DNA of 64,000 nt from Flavisolibacter longurius (GTDB lineage Bacteria > Bacteroidota > Bacteroidia > Chitinophagales > Chitinophagaceae), in assembly GCA_013327885.1 (NCBI GenBank), contig JABUMY010000004.1:248001-312000 (forward strand), read 5' to 3'. The translations under genes were made by a program, and so were the position numbers. How positions within the stretch are numbered: the first letter of the stretch is position 1; each line of letters opens with the position of its first letter. The notes under the pieces were generated by a model. It saw only the letters and a list, made by a program, of their open reading frames with translations. It searched no databases and was not told the DNA's origin. Below are positions 34,711-44,701 of this stretch, piece by piece.

Positions 34711-37533
34711 TTACTTACTTAAATACATGCTCCTGTCTTTATACAACTGGCGGAAGTAAGGGTCCCGCAGGTCTTTGATAAAGCGGATCGCTTCCCCTGT
34801 GCTTTTCATTTCAGGACCCAGTTCCTTGCTTACGTTCGGAAACTTGTTGAACGAGAACACGGGCTCTTTGATGGCAAAGCCATTCAGCTTTTTCTCAAAG
34901 GTGAAATCCGTCAGTTTGTTCTCATCCATCATGACACGGGTAGCAATGTTCAGGTAAGGAATACCGTAAGCCTTGGCAATAAACGGCGTGGTACGGGAAG
35001 CCCTTGGGTTGGCTTCGATCACGTACACTTTCCCGTCCTTGATGGCAAACTGTATGTTGATAAGGCCTTTGATGTTGAGTGCCCTGGCGATCTTCTCCGC
35101 ATAATATTCCATGGTGGTAACCGTAAGCGGTGGCAGGTTAAAGGCCGGCAATACGGCGTTGCTGTCGCCGCTATGGATACCCGCCGGCTCAATGTGTTCC
35201 ATCACACCCATTACATGAAAGTTCTCGCCGTCAAAGATGGCATCGATCTCCGCTTCCTGGCAGCGGTCAAGAAAATGGTCGATGAGGATCTTATTGCCAG
35301 GAATGTGTTTCAGCAGGGAGATCACTGCTTTTTCCACTTCGTCGTCGTTGATCACAATGCGCATGCGCTGTCCGCCCAGTACGTAGCTTGGCCGCACCAA
35401 AACGGGGTAGCCTACACGGTTGGCCACTTCAATGGCTTCGTCCACGTTAAAGGCCGTACCGTAATTTGGGTAAGGAATTTCCAGTTCTTTCAGCATATCG
35501 CTAAAGCGGCCGCGGTCTTCGGCAATGTCCATGTTGTCGTAAGAGGTGCCAATGATCTTGATGCCCCGCTCGTGCAGGCGTTCGGCCAGCTTCAGGGCCG
35601 TTTGTCCACCCAGTTGTACAATCACGCCTTCGGGTTTTTCATGCTCGATGATCTCCCAGAGGTGCTCCCAGAACACCGGCTCGAAATAAAGCTTGTCGGC
35701 AATGTCAAAATCAGTGGAAACCGTTTCGGGATTACAGTTCACCATAATGGCTTCGTAACCGCATTCCTTGATGGCCATAATGCCGTGCACACAGCAGTAG
35801 TCGAACTCAATGCCCTGGCCAATGCGGTTCGGACCCGAACCCAGCACGATGATCTTCTTTTTGTCAGTCACCTTACTTTCGGTGGTATGGCCTTCTTCAA
35901 ACGTGGAGTAGAAATAAGGCGTTTTGGCTTCAAATTCGGCGCTGCAGGTGTCCACCATTTTAAACACCCGTGTAATGCCTTCTGCTTTGCGCTTTTCGTA
36001 CACTTCGTCTTCGGTGGTATCGCCCAGGATGCGGGAGAGCTGCTCATCGCTGAAGCCATGCACTTTGGCCTTTTTCAGCAGGTCGAGGGGCAGGTCGGCA
36101 ATGCCGTATTTCTCCAACTCTTTTTCAATGTTCACGATTTTCTGGATCTCGTAAATAAACCAGCGGTCGATGCCGGTTGATTTGGCAATGGTGTTTACAC
36201 TCACACCCAGCATCAGGGCATCTTTCAACCGGAAGATGCGGTCCCATTTCGGAATTTTGATGTATTCCTGCACTTCCTCTGCCTTCATAGCGCTTTTGCC
36301 ATAATAGCCCAGGCCAATGGCGTTGTTCTCCAGGCTCTGACAGGCTTTCTGCACCGCTTCGGTAAAGCTGCGGCCAATGCCCATCACTTCACCAACACTT
36401 TTCATTTGCAAGCCCAGGGTATCATTGGCACCTTTGAATTTATCGAAGTTCCAGCGGGGAATTTTTACAATTACGTAGTCCAGCGCCGGCTCAAAATAAG
36501 CCGAGGTGGTTTGCACGATCGGGTTTTTCAGTTCGTCCAGCGTATAGCCAATGGCCAGCTTGGCGGCAATTTTGGCAATGGGATAACCCGTGGCTTTGGA
36601 TGCCAGCGCCGATGAGCGGCTTACCCTTGGATTGATCTCAATGGCAATGATTTCTTCCGTATCAGGATTGAGGGAGAATTGTACGTTACAGCCGCCGGCA
36701 AAATTGCCCAGGTCACGCATCATCATAATGGCGGTGTCCCGCATCAGTTGAAAGGCCGAATCACTCAGCGTCATGGCCGGTGCTACCGTAATGGAATCGC
36801 CGGTGTGCACACCCATCGGGTCAAAGTTTTCCACCGTACAAATGATCACTACGTTGTCGTTGGCATCACGCAGTAGTTCCAGCTCAAATTCCTTCCAGCC
36901 CAGCACCGCTTTTTCCACCAGAACCTCGTGGATAGGAGAGGCCTGCAAACCGTTTTGCAGCGCATCATCCAGTTCGCTGGGGTCGTGTACAAATCCGCCG
37001 CCGGTACCGCCGAGGGTAAACGAGGGTCGAATTACGAGCGGGAAACCGATCTGCTGCGCAAATTCCTTTCCTTCCAGAAACGAGTTGGCCGTGCGAGCCG
37101 GCGCCACGGGCACACCTAACTGGATCATCCACTGCCGGAACTTTTCGCGGTCTTCGGCCTTGTCAATGGCTTTGATATCCACCCCGATCAGCCGTACGCC
37201 GTATTGTTCCCAAATACCCAGGTCTTCGGCTTCTTTCGCCAGGTTGAGGGCTGTTTGGCCACCCATGGTTGGCAGCACGGCGTCGATCTTGTTTTCTTTC
37301 AGGATCTGCTCGATGCTTTCCACGTTCAGCGGCAGCAGGTATACGCGGTCGGCCATCATCGGGTCGGTCATGATGGTGGCAGGGTTGCTGTTGATCAGTA
37401 CCACTTTCACACCTTCTTCGCGAAGGCTGCGGGCCGCCTGCGTACCGGAATAGTCAAATTCGGCCGCCTGGCCAATAATGATGGGACCTGAACCAATAAT
37501 AAGGACCGTTTCAATGGAGTTGTCTTTCGGCAT
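34711..37533 (-). CDS. carB: Carbamoyl-phosphate synthase large subunit
   Basis: The 940-residue protein has two ATP-grasp halves, starting with LIIGSGPIIIGQAAEFDYSG and, about residue 565, VLGSGPNRIGQGIEFDYC. It makes carbamoyl phosphate from glutamine-derived ammonia, bicarbonate and 2 ATP for pyrimidines and arginine. Unlike the about 1070-residue E. coli enzyme, it ends after the second ATP-grasp domain, so it lacks the C-terminal regulatory MGS domain; this is common in Bacteroidota. carA is not adjacent. Confidence 0.97.
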   Translation of the reverse strand: MPKDNSIETVLIIGSGPIIIGQAAEFDYSGTQAARSLREEGVKVVLINSNPATIMTDPMMADRVYLLPLNVESIEQILKENKIDAVLPTMGGQTALNLAKEAEDLGIWEQYGVRLIGVDIKAIDKAEDREKFRQWMIQLGVPVAPARTANSFLEGKEFAQQIGFPLVIRPSFTLGGTGGGFVHDPSELDDALQNGLQASPIHEVLVEKAVLGWKEFELELLRDANDNVVIICTVENFDPMGVHTGDSITVAPAMTLSDSAFQLMRDTAIMMMRDLGNFAGGCNVQFSLNPDTEEIIAIEINPRVSRSSALASKATGYPIAKIAAKLAIGYTLDELKNPIVQTTSAYFEPALDYVIVKIPRWNFDKFKGANDTLGLQMKSVGEVMGIGRSFTEAVQKACQSLENNAIGLGYYGKSAMKAEEVQEYIKIPKWDRIFRLKDALMLGVSVNTIAKSTGIDRWFIYEIQKIVNIEKELEKYGIADLPLDLLKKAKVHGFSDEQLSRILGDTTEDEVYEKRKAEGITRVFKMVDTCSAEFEAKTPYFYSTFEEGHTTESKVTDKKKIIVLGSGPNRIGQGIEFDYCCVHGIMAIKECGYEAIMVNCNPETVSTDFDIADKLYFEPVFWEHLWEIIEHEKPEGVIVQLGGQTALKLAERLHERGIKIIGTSYDNMDIAEDRGRFSDMLKELEIPYPNYGTAFNVDEAIEVANRVGYPVLVRPSYVLGGQRMRIVINDDEVEKAVISLLKHIPGNKILIDHFLDRCQEAEIDAIFDGENFHVMGVMEHIEPAGIHSGDSNAVLPAFNLPPLTVTTMEYYAEKIARALNIKGLINIQFAIKDGKVYVIEANPRASRTTPFIAKAYGIPYLNIATRVMMDENKLTDFTFEKKLNGFAIKEPVFSFNKFPNVSKELGPEMKSTGEAIRFIKDLRDPYFRQLYKDRSMYLSK

Positions 37534-37545
37534 GTGCTTTATTAT

Positions 37546-37630
37546 ACGTTTACGTGTTTACAGGTTTACGGGTTCACAAGTTGGACTTCGCCGTTACAAA
37601 CTACCCGTTAACGAGAAAACCTGTGAACTG
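37546..37630. repeat. GTTTACGGGTTCAC-type inverted repeat in carB leader
   Basis: ACGTTTACGTGTTTACAGG and TTTACGGGTTCACAAG at 37546-37580 face complementary CCCGTTAACG and AACCTGTGAACTG at 37603-37630. It lies between the leader hairpins and the carB start. Confidence 0.7.
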
Positions 37631-37635
37631 TTTTT

Positions 37636-37666
37636 CCGGGCACAAAAAAACCGGGTTTATGCCCGG
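37636..37666 (-). promoter_or_regulatory. Alternative leader hairpins of carB (attenuator-like)
   Basis: On the minus strand CCGGG pairs with CCCGG and is followed by seven T, a terminator-like hairpin. The same 5' arm extended (CCGGGCA) can instead pair with TGCCCGG beyond the T-run (37636-37642). The two foldings exclude each other. It lies directly after a promoter-like site. Confidence 0.5.
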
Positions 37667-37670
37667 GGTG

Positions 37671-37678
37671 CAAAAGTA
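37671..37678 (-). promoter_or_regulatory. -7 promoter element of carB
   Basis: The minus strand reads TACTTTTG, a match to TAnnTTTG; the transcript would begin just at the leader hairpin. Confidence 0.5.
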
Positions 37679-37959
37679 GGCGAAATCTGGCTAGCGTACT
37701 TACATTTTTCTGATACAAAGGGCAGAAATAGAAGTAGAGGCAGGAGGAAACCCTTACCGGTGTTTAAAAAAGTTTTGTTCTATGGGGAAATGGATTAGTT
37801 TCGAATCTGTTTAAAACCAAAACAAAAAAGGACCAATTTAACGCCAATGCTGCAAAGAAAAGCATTTTGACAGAACTGCATTAGCCAACCTGCATCCGAT
37901 CAATTCCCCGAAAAAAAAAAAATTACAAAGGACTCAATATAATATCCTTAAGCGTTTTT

Positions 37960-38166
37960 TTGATTATAATATTCAAACAAAGCATTGAAGCAGCGTTCAA
38001 CATCCAAATTCCCTTCTGGGTTACAGCCATATTGTTAGGAATTGGCTTTCTGTTAATGGCCATCAACGTTTTTTGGGTGCAAAGGGCCAACAAGTCTTAC
38101 CAATTCTTTTTTGTTGCTTATACGCTCATTTTTGGGCTGCTGATCTTTTTTCAACTGAAACAATAA
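37960..38166 (+). CDS. Small membrane protein, unknown
   Basis: A 68-codon frame with two hydrophobic segments (IPFWVTAILLGIGFLLMAINVFW and FFFVAYTLIFGLLIFF) separated by a short basic loop. It has no recognised family. The start is uncertain: the TTG at 37960 is used, as no in-frame ATG lies before the first helix. A bidirectional terminator follows at once, supporting a real transcript. Confidence 0.6.
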   Translation: MIIIFKQSIEAAFNIQIPFWVTAILLGIGFLLMAINVFWVQRANKSYQFFFVAYTLIFGLLIFFQLKQ

Positions 38167-38180
38167 AACGAACTTATAAA

Positions 38181-38205
38181 AAAGGGCTGCGGTAAGCAGC
38201 CCTTT
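38181..38205. terminator. Bidirectional terminator
   Basis: AAAGGGCTGC pairs with GCAGCCCTTT around GGTAA, with A-runs before and T-runs after, so it serves the convergent genes on both sides. Confidence 0.9.
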
Positions 38206-38211
38206 TTTCGT

Positions 38212-38439
38212 TTACCCGCCGTAGGTCACATCGTTGGCTACGGTGCTAATATGCGCATCCGGCGAGGAGCCGTTGCGTCCAAACTTGTTTTTCAGGCCGT
38301 CCAGGTTTTCTGTCACGGTGCGTTTGCCCCTGTTCACCAAATCTTTCCGCTGCTCAGGGCTCATTTTAGAAACTTTGTACAATCCGTATGCTGCTGCCCC
38401 TGCCAGGAGCAGGGAACCAAGACTTGTTTTTCTTGCCAT
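38212..38439 (-). CDS. Small YtxH-like protein
   Basis: The 75-residue protein begins MARKTSLGSLLLAGAAAYGLYKVSKM: a Gly/Ala-rich single membrane helix followed by MSPEQRKDLVNRGKRTV, the helix pattern of YtxH-like envelope/stress proteins. It is similar in layout to the next gene and probably an ancient paralogue of it. Confidence 0.65.
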   Translation of the reverse strand: MARKTSLGSLLLAGAAAYGLYKVSKMSPEQRKDLVNRGKRTVTENLDGLKNKFGRNGSSPDAHISTVANDVTYGG

Positions 38440-38484
38440 AATAGTAGTTGTTTATCGTGATTAAAATATAGTTGCTGAATCCTC

Positions 38485-38847
38485 TTAGGTTGTTACCGGG
38501 TTTTCGGCCGGGCCGGCGGAACCGGGTGTGCCGGCTGCGGCAGGCTGTGTGCCAACCGTGCTTTCTGCATGCGATTTGCCACCGCTAAACAGGTTGTTGA
38601 AAAATTCTTCCACTTTGGGCATGTGCTCTTTAAAGGTGTCCGTGCCCTTGGATTTTAATTCATTAAAATATTCCATGGCTTTGTCTTCTGCCGATACTGC
38701 CTGGTCTTTCAGGTTATTGGCTTTTTCCTTGAGTGAGGCCGCCATTTTTTCTTTTTCCTCGTCAGACATGTTCATGTATTTGTAGGCACCGAAGGCAGCG
38801 GCGGCTCCTAACAAAAAAGTCGCCCATTGTTTATTATTAACACTCAT
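38485..38847 (-). CDS. YtxH-domain protein
   Basis: The 120-residue protein has an N-terminal hydrophobic segment (FLLGAAAAFGAYKYMNM), then a long charged helix (SDEEKEKMAASLKEKANNLKD) and an Ala/Gly/Pro/Thr-rich tail. YtxH-type proteins are often stress-induced; the exact role is unknown. It is followed 45 bp downstream by the smaller similar gene, likely co-transcribed. Confidence 0.7.
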   Translation of the reverse strand: MSVNNKQWATFLLGAAAAFGAYKYMNMSDEEKEKMAASLKEKANNLKDQAVSAEDKAMEYFNELKSKGTDTFKEHMPKVEEFFNNLFSGGKSHAESTVGTQPAAAGTPGSAGPAENPVTT

Positions 38848-38957
38848 AATTGAAATTTTTTTTGTTCAGTTGGTTTATCCCCTACCAATTTTGTGCCCAC
38901 TCTTTTTAAACAGGGTATGGAGATTGAACATCAACGGGTTTTGTAAATGCTGACAGG

Positions 38958-40628
38958 ATGATTAAATTTTTTCTCTCTTTCGTTTGCCTTTTCGCTCTCA
39001 TTTTTTCCGGAACTGCGCAAAACTATCCACAGGGGTATTTCCGTCATCCGCTGGCGATTAAGATGGAGCTGGTGGCCAATTTTGGCGAGATCCGCACCAA
39101 TCACTGGCACATGGGCCTTGATATTCGTACCCAGCAGCGGGAAAACCTGCCGGTGTATGCTGCTGCCGATGGCTATGTTTCGCGGGTGTTGGTGGAACCG
39201 GGCGGCTTTGGCCAGGCCATTTACATTACGCATCCCAATGGGTTTACCACCCTGTATGCACACATGAATGGCTTTTTCCCGGCCCTGCAGGAATATGTGC
39301 TGCAGCAGCAGTATGCCAAGGAAACCTGGCACATTAACCTGGCCCTTTCTCCCGGGCAGTTCCCGCTCAAGAAAGGCGATTATATTGGCCTGAGCGGCAA
39401 CACCGGCGGCTCGGCGGGCCCGCATGTGCATTTTGAGATCCGCGATACCAAAACCGAAAATGTGCTGAACCCGCTCCTTTTCAAATTCCCGATACCCGAT
39501 GCGGTGCCACCATCGGTAACCCGTCTTGCGCTGTACGACCGCAACAAGAGTACCTACATGCAGTCGCCGCAACTGCTGAACCTGGCCACCGTACGGAGCG
39601 GGGGACTGAAAGTGGGTTCGGATAAGATTAGCTTTGCCATTGGCGCCACGGACCGTTTCAGTGGTTCTAACAATCCCAACGGTGTTTACCGGGCAACGGT
39701 TACAGTTGATGGCGTGCCCGTTTCCTCATTTACGCATGATGATATCAGTTATCCTGATTCCCGTTATATCAATGCGCAGATCGACTACCCGCATGCGGCC
39801 CGTGGCGGTGCTTCTTTGCAACACCTGGCGCCACTGCCTGGTGCCACCCAAGTGGCGTACAACACCTACGGCGGCGATGGGGTTATTGACCTGCAGAACA
39901 ATGACCTCCACCAGGTGGTGATAGAAGTGCAGGACGCAGCCCTCAACACCACCCGCATTGCGTTTACCGTGCGGTATGATGCTTCGCTTGCAAAGCCTGT
40001 TGAGGATAATACCGCTGAAATGTTTTTGCCAAATGCGATCAATGTATTTGAGCGGGATGATTTCCAGCTTTTCACTACGGAGCGTACCATGTACGATGCC
40101 ATCAATGTAAGCTTTAACGCTTCCAACAATGGTGCGGCGGGCTCTGTGTCGCCGTTGTACAGCTTTTTGAGCAGCGCCATTCCTGCGCATGATTCGGTAA
40201 CGGTTCGCATCCGTCCTTCTGCCGACATCCCGGAAGAATGGCGTGACAAGGTTGTTATCAGGAATGTTGTGGGCTCCCGCACCTATGTGCAAAAGGCCAC
40301 CTGGCAACGGGGTTATCTTACCGCAAAGTTCCGCCAGTTTGGAACCTACCAGGCCTTTATCGACAGGCAGCCGCCCTCCATCAACGCGGCACCGGCCAAC
40401 CTTGCAGGCGTAAGACGGATCGTATTCACACCCACGGACAATTTCAACGTCATCAAACGTTTTCGTGCCGAAGTGAATGGGCAGTGGCTGCGCTTTACCA
40501 ATGACAAAGGCAAAACCTGGATCTATAGCTTTGACGATAAGTTTCCAAAAGGCGAAAGCCAGTTGAAAGTGACCGTGGAAGACGAAGCTGGCAATGTGAC
40601 GGAAAGGGTTTGGAATGTGCGGAGATAA
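38958..40628 (+). CDS. Secreted M23-family peptidase
   Basis: The 556-residue protein has a signal peptide (MIKFFLSFVCLFALIFSGTAQ). The LytM/M23 domain follows: HWHMGLDI (about 47-54, HxxxD zinc ligands) and GPHVHFEIRD (about 154-163, HxH). It is expected to cut peptidoglycan cross-links in the periplasm. The C-terminal 370 residues are beta-rich, with Ig-like repeats, and may direct surface binding or secretion. Confidence 0.9.
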   Translation: MIKFFLSFVCLFALIFSGTAQNYPQGYFRHPLAIKMELVANFGEIRTNHWHMGLDIRTQQRENLPVYAAADGYVSRVLVEPGGFGQAIYITHPNGFTTLYAHMNGFFPALQEYVLQQQYAKETWHINLALSPGQFPLKKGDYIGLSGNTGGSAGPHVHFEIRDTKTENVLNPLLFKFPIPDAVPPSVTRLALYDRNKSTYMQSPQLLNLATVRSGGLKVGSDKISFAIGATDRFSGSNNPNGVYRATVTVDGVPVSSFTHDDISYPDSRYINAQIDYPHAARGGASLQHLAPLPGATQVAYNTYGGDGVIDLQNNDLHQVVIEVQDAALNTTRIAFTVRYDASLAKPVEDNTAEMFLPNAINVFERDDFQLFTTERTMYDAINVSFNASNNGAAGSVSPLYSFLSSAIPAHDSVTVRIRPSADIPEEWRDKVVIRNVVGSRTYVQKATWQRGYLTAKFRQFGTYQAFIDRQPPSINAAPANLAGVRRIVFTPTDNFNVIKRFRAEVNGQWLRFTNDKGKTWIYSFDDKFPKGESQLKVTVEDEAGNVTERVWNVRR

Positions 40629-40690
40629 TAGGCTGATGTGCGAATATGCAGATATGCGGATATGCGGATGTGAACGAATAAGAGATAGGG
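40629..40690. repeat. ATATGCGGATGTG-type repeat after M23 gene
   Basis: Tandem variants of GATGTGCGAATATGCAGATA and GATATGCGGATATGCGG. The same words recur on both sides of the 41.2-kb gap. Confidence 0.75.
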
Positions 40691-40732
40691 AAAGGATGAC
40701 AAACTACTAACGACAAACCACAAACGATAAAA

Positions 40733-41197
40733 ATGGCTACACATTTACAGGAAGGACAAAAAGCACCGGCGTTCAGCGCCAAAGACCAGGATGGCAAGAC
40801 CATTTCGCTGGCCGATTTGATAGGCAAAAAAGTGGTTCTCTATTTTTATCCGGAAGACGATACGCCTACCTGCACGGTACAGGCCTGCAACCTGCGGGAT
40901 AACTATGCCTTGTTAAAGCAACATGGGTTCACCGTACTGGGCGTAAGCCCCGATGATGAAGCCAAACACCAGAAGTTCAGGGAGAAATTCAGCCTGCCGT
41001 TTTCGCTGCTGGCCGACCCACAGCAAAAGATCATTGAGAAATACGGTGTATGGGGCGAGAAGAATATGTATGGCCGCAAGTATATGGGGCTTCACCGCAC
41101 TACGTTCGTGATCGATGAAGAAGGCGTGATCAAAAAGATCTTTCTCCGCCCGAAAAACAAGGCGCATGCCGAGGAGATTGTGAAAGCAGCGGGTTGA
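40733..41197 (+). CDS. bcp: Thioredoxin-dependent peroxiredoxin (Bcp/PrxQ)
   Basis: The 154-residue protein has DDTPTCTVQACNLRD (about 43-57): the peroxidatic Cys and, five residues later, the resolving Cys typical of the Bcp/PrxQ class. It reduces H2O2 and organic peroxides in the cytoplasm. Confidence 0.95.
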   Translation: MATHLQEGQKAPAFSAKDQDGKTISLADLIGKKVVLYFYPEDDTPTCTVQACNLRDNYALLKQHGFTVLGVSPDDEAKHQKFREKFSLPFSLLADPQQKIIEKYGVWGEKNMYGRKYMGLHRTTFVIDEEGVIKKIFLRPKNKAHAEEIVKAAG

Positions 41198-41310
41198 TAT
41201 GCCGATGTGCGAATAGGAGGATATGCGGATATTGGAATCAAGAAATGCTTGTTAGATTTAACGTTCTCTCATCCGCATACTCGCACATCTACATATCAGC
41301 ACATCAGATC
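41198..41310. repeat. Inverted GATGTGCGAATA repeat, bcp-birA gap
   Basis: The left arm (41202-41232) GATATGCCGATGTGCGAATA... faces the right arm (41266-41310) CATCCGCATACTCGCACATC... The right arm supplies the birA stop codon. Confidence 0.75.
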
Positions 41311-42053
41311 ACCCATTCCAATTCACCCACGCCAAACCGTTCTTCCGTGGCATGCTCTACCACTAATTCTCCCAGGGAAGAAACATCTTTAATGATGGCA
41401 TCAAAAACACGGCTGCCGTGTTTGAGGCGTACGGTTTGGTTTAGCTTGTAAAGCTGGCTACGGTAAAGTTCTTTTACTTCCACAGGCAGCTTGTGCAGGA
41501 GATTATAAGCGTAGCTCAACTGTGCACAAAGCTCTTTTGCCAGGGCCACCGGGTCGTGGTCTCTGCCGGTAATTTGTTTTAGCGATACAGCCTTATTACC
41601 AAGGGTTTTAAATTCGGTTTGGTTGATGTTGATGCCAATGCCAACAATGGCGGCTTTCCATTCGCCTCCCTGCACAAGGTTCTCAATTAAAATGCCCCCT
41701 GCCTTTCTGTCACGCCAATAAAGGTCGTTGGGCCATTTAACTTTTGTTTCGGAACCTGCATACTGCGAAAAGAACCGGTGAACACCCAAAGCTGTTGCCA
41801 TGCTGAGCAAAAAGGCCTGTGAAAGTGCCAGCACCGGTGGCTGCAAAATCACGCTCAACGCAATGTTCTGACCTGGCTCTCCCTGCCAGTGGCGGTGGCG
41901 TTGGCCCTTGCCTTTTGTTTGGTGATGAGCAAACACAGCCGTTCCGCTTTGTGCCATACCCGCATGTGCCAATCCGGTGGCATAGTTGTTGGTACTTTCA
42001 ACCTGCGGCAGTTCCAAAAATGGTGTTCCAACGGAAAAAAAAGAAGAGTCCAA
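41304..42053 (-). CDS. birA: Biotin--[acetyl-CoA-carboxylase] ligase
   Basis: The 249-residue monofunctional BirA lacks the N-terminal DNA-binding domain. PQVESTNNYA (about 16-25), TKGKGQRHRHW (about 46-56, the biotinyl-AMP loop with GKGQRHRHW in place of GRGRRGRxW) and VKWPNDLYW (about 105-113) are all present. It attaches biotin to carboxylases. The C terminus is encoded by an intergenic repeat. Divergent from rsfS. Confidence 0.93.
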   Translation of the reverse strand: MDSSFFSVGTPFLELPQVESTNNYATGLAHAGMAQSGTAVFAHHQTKGKGQRHRHWQGEPGQNIALSVILQPPVLALSQAFLLSMATALGVHRFFSQYAGSETKVKWPNDLYWRDRKAGGILIENLVQGGEWKAAIVGIGININQTEFKTLGNKAVSLKQITGRDHDPVALAKELCAQLSYAYNLLHKLPVEVKELYRSQLYKLNQTVRLKHGSRVFDAIIKDVSSLGELVVEHATEERFGVGELEWVI

Positions 42054-42063
42054 AGGCGCTATT

Positions 42064-42098
42064 TTTGAGCAAAGAAAAGAGGTCTTTTCTTACCTTGG
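42064..42098 (+). promoter_or_regulatory. Possible promoter of rsfS
   Basis: TTTG (42064-42067), a 23-nt spacer, then TACCTTGG (42091-42098), near the consensus. Confidence 0.4.
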
Positions 42099-42135
42099 CA
42101 ACTGCACCAATTTTTTGACAAAAAAAAATAAGTAT

Positions 42136-42537
42136 TTGGAACAATTAGATGTATTGGCAACACGGAAGAAATCACCAGCCCGGTTAACGAAAGCATCCAA
42201 AATTTATAAATCCATCATCAGGGCAATACAGGAAAAAAAAGGTGAGAACATTGTTACGCTTGACCTGCGTAAGATACCCGAAGCCGTGGCCGACTTTTTT
42301 ATCATTTGCGAGGCCAGTAACCAGCCCCAGATCCGCGCCATTTCCGATGCGGTGGAAGAAGAGGTAAAGAAAAGCGCCGGCGAAATTCCCTACCGTCACG
42401 AAGGAAAGCAAAACCTGCAGTGGGTGCTGATCGATTACGTAAACATTGTGGTGCACATTATGACAACAGAGTCCCGTAAGTTTTACAAACTGGAAGAAAT
42501 GTGGAGCGATGCGCCGCGGGATGAACACAATTCCTAG
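42136..42537 (+). CDS. rsfS: Ribosomal silencing factor RsfS
   Basis: RsfS binds protein L14 and blocks subunit joining in stationary phase. IIRAIQEKKGENIVTLDLR, ADFFIICEASNQPQIRAISD and YVNIVVHIM fit the family. No in-frame ATG lies near the conserved part; I choose the TTG at 42136 (EQLDVLATRKK follows), with TTG at 42154 also possible. An earlier start near 41986 would overlap the birA coding start. It precedes ftsH. Confidence 0.85.
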   Translation: MEQLDVLATRKKSPARLTKASKIYKSIIRAIQEKKGENIVTLDLRKIPEAVADFFIICEASNQPQIRAISDAVEEEVKKSAGEIPYRHEGKQNLQWVLIDYVNIVVHIMTTESRKFYKLEEMWSDAPRDEHNS

Positions 42538-42622
42538 CGGGTTGTTTTGTTAAATCAGAACTTTGCACCGGCCAATTCCGCCAAAAAATCATTACTTGCA
42601 CAGTTTACAATAAAAGAAGGAA

Positions 42623-44695
42623 ATGTCACAAGAGCCATATAAGAACGATAAAAAAAGAGCCCTTCCAAAGTTCAACCGTCCTTCGGGAGACAGCGACAAC
42701 AACACGCCGCGCAAAGGCCCGCGCTTCAGTTTTTACTGGGTGTACGCCATCATTTTTGCGGTACTGATCGGTTTTCAACTGTTTGGTTCGTTCAATCCCA
42801 ACGCAACGCAGATCACGCAAAACCAGTTTGAGGACATGATCCGCCGCGGTGAGGTAGCGGAATACACCATTATCTCCAACCGCAACCTGGTAAAAGTTAC
42901 CCTCGATCAAAAGAACCTGAGCGATACCACCCGTGACCTGATTGCAAAAGGCGGCAATACCGGTACCGAACCGCCTGCTGCTACGTTTAAAATTGCATCG
43001 GTAGAATCGTTTACAGCCGACATGCGGGAGTTTTACAAGAACAACCCGCAGTACGAAAAAGTAACGGCAAAAGCGGAAGCCGAAAGCAACTGGTTTACGC
43101 CTATCCTGCAAACCATTCTGCCCTTCCTGCTGCTGATTGGTATCTGGATCCTGCTGATGCGGAAAATGAGTGGTGGTGCTACTGGTGGCGGTGGCCCTGG
43201 TGGTATATTCAACATCGGTAAATCAAAAGCTACGTTGTTTGACAAAGGCACAAGAGTGAACATTACGTTTGCCGATGTAGCCGGTCTGGATGAAGCCAAA
43301 GTGGAAGTGATGGAGATCGTTGATTTTCTCCGCAATCCAAAAAAATACACCGCACTGGGCGGTAAGATCCCGAAAGGAGCCCTCCTGGTAGGTCCTCCCG
43401 GTACCGGTAAAACCCTCCTGGCCAAGGCCATGGCAGGTGAAGCACAAGTACCTTTTTTTAGCCTAAGTGGTTCTGATTTTGTGGAAATGTTTGTGGGTGT
43501 AGGTGCCAGCCGTGTTCGCGACCTGTTCAAGCAGGCCCGCGAAAAAGCACCTTGTGTGATCTTTATCGATGAGATTGACGCCATTGGTCGTGCCCGTGGC
43601 AAGAACATGATGATGAGCAACGACGAAAGGGAAAGCACCCTGAACCAGTTACTCGTGGAAATGGATGGATTCGGTACCGATTCCGGCATCATTGTCCTGG
43701 CGGCCACCAACCGTCCCGATGTGCTGGATACGGCCCTGCTTCGTCCCGGCCGTTTCGATCGCCAGATCTCCATCGACAAGCCCGATGTAAAAGGCCGTGA
43801 AGCTATCTTTAAAGTACACCTGAAACCCATCAAGGTTTCGGAAAAGGTGGACATTCATCGCCTGGCCGAACAAACACCGGGTTTTGCCGGCGCCGACATT
43901 GCCAACGTTTGTAACGAAGCCGCTCTTATCGCTGCCCGTAAGAATAAGAACGCCGTTGACATGAGTGACTTCCAGGACGCGGTTGACCGTGTGATCGGTG
44001 GCCTGGAGAAAAAGAACAAGATCATTTCCCCTGAAGAGAAAAAGATCATTGCTTACCACGAAGCCGGTCACGCTATTTGCGGCTGGTTCCTGGAGCATGC
44101 TTATCCTTTGCTGAAAGTGACCATCGTACCCCGCGGTACGGCTGCACTGGGTTATGCGCAATACACGCCAAAAGAACAGTATCTCTATAATACCGACCAG
44201 TTGCAAGACCAGATCTGTATGACCCTGGGTGGCCGTGCTTCCGAAGAAATTTTCTTTGGCAAGATATCCACCGGTGCGCAGAATGACCTGCAGCAGATCA
44301 CCCGCATTGCTACGGCAATGGTTACCGTGTACGGTATGAGTGCAAAAGTGGGTAACATCAGTTATTACGACCCGCAGGCAGAGAACCAGTTCAGTAAGCC
44401 CTATTCAGAAGAAACGGCCAAGATGATTGATGAAGAGGTGCGCCGCATGATCGACGAATCGTATACACGAACGCTCAACCTGCTGCGGGAAAAGAAAATG
44501 GAAGTGGAAAAGCTGGCAGAAGCGTTACTGGAAAAAGAAGTGCTTTTCCAGAGTGATGTGGAAACCCTGATCGGGCCGCGTCCGTACGAAGAAAGAAAAC
44601 ATATTGAAAACGGTATCGACAGTCATTCAGAAGGTGGCATCAGCGAAGGTGTTCCGCCGTTTGACCCGAATGTTACCAATCAACTCCCAAGCTGA
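42623..44695 (+). CDS. ftsH: ATP-dependent zinc protease FtsH
   Basis: The 690-residue protein has two transmembrane segments (about 35-55 and 158-178) around a periplasmic domain, the AAA domain with GPPGTGKT (Walker A, about 253-260), DEIDAIGR and RPGRFDR, and the zinc-binding HEAGH (about 474-478). It degrades membrane and regulatory proteins. A short Gly-rich linker lies after the second helix. The tail ends NVTNQLPS. Confidence 0.97.
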   Translation: MSQEPYKNDKKRALPKFNRPSGDSDNNTPRKGPRFSFYWVYAIIFAVLIGFQLFGSFNPNATQITQNQFEDMIRRGEVAEYTIISNRNLVKVTLDQKNLSDTTRDLIAKGGNTGTEPPAATFKIASVESFTADMREFYKNNPQYEKVTAKAEAESNWFTPILQTILPFLLLIGIWILLMRKMSGGATGGGGPGGIFNIGKSKATLFDKGTRVNITFADVAGLDEAKVEVMEIVDFLRNPKKYTALGGKIPKGALLVGPPGTGKTLLAKAMAGEAQVPFFSLSGSDFVEMFVGVGASRVRDLFKQAREKAPCVIFIDEIDAIGRARGKNMMMSNDERESTLNQLLVEMDGFGTDSGIIVLAATNRPDVLDTALLRPGRFDRQISIDKPDVKGREAIFKVHLKPIKVSEKVDIHRLAEQTPGFAGADIANVCNEAALIAARKNKNAVDMSDFQDAVDRVIGGLEKKNKIISPEEKKIIAYHEAGHAICGWFLEHAYPLLKVTIVPRGTAALGYAQYTPKEQYLYNTDQLQDQICMTLGGRASEEIFFGKISTGAQNDLQQITRIATAMVTVYGMSAKVGNISYYDPQAENQFSKPYSEETAKMIDEEVRRMIDESYTRTLNLLREKKMEVEKLAEALLEKEVLFQSDVETLIGPRPYEERKHIENGIDSHSEGGISEGVPPFDPNVTNQLPS

Positions 44696-44701
44696 TTGTA
44701 G

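Noticed and set aside
35173-36180. Plus-strand frame of about 335 codons within carB
   Set aside because: It lies wholly opposite carB, is rich in His and Phe as typical for antisense frames, and has no recognisable motif.
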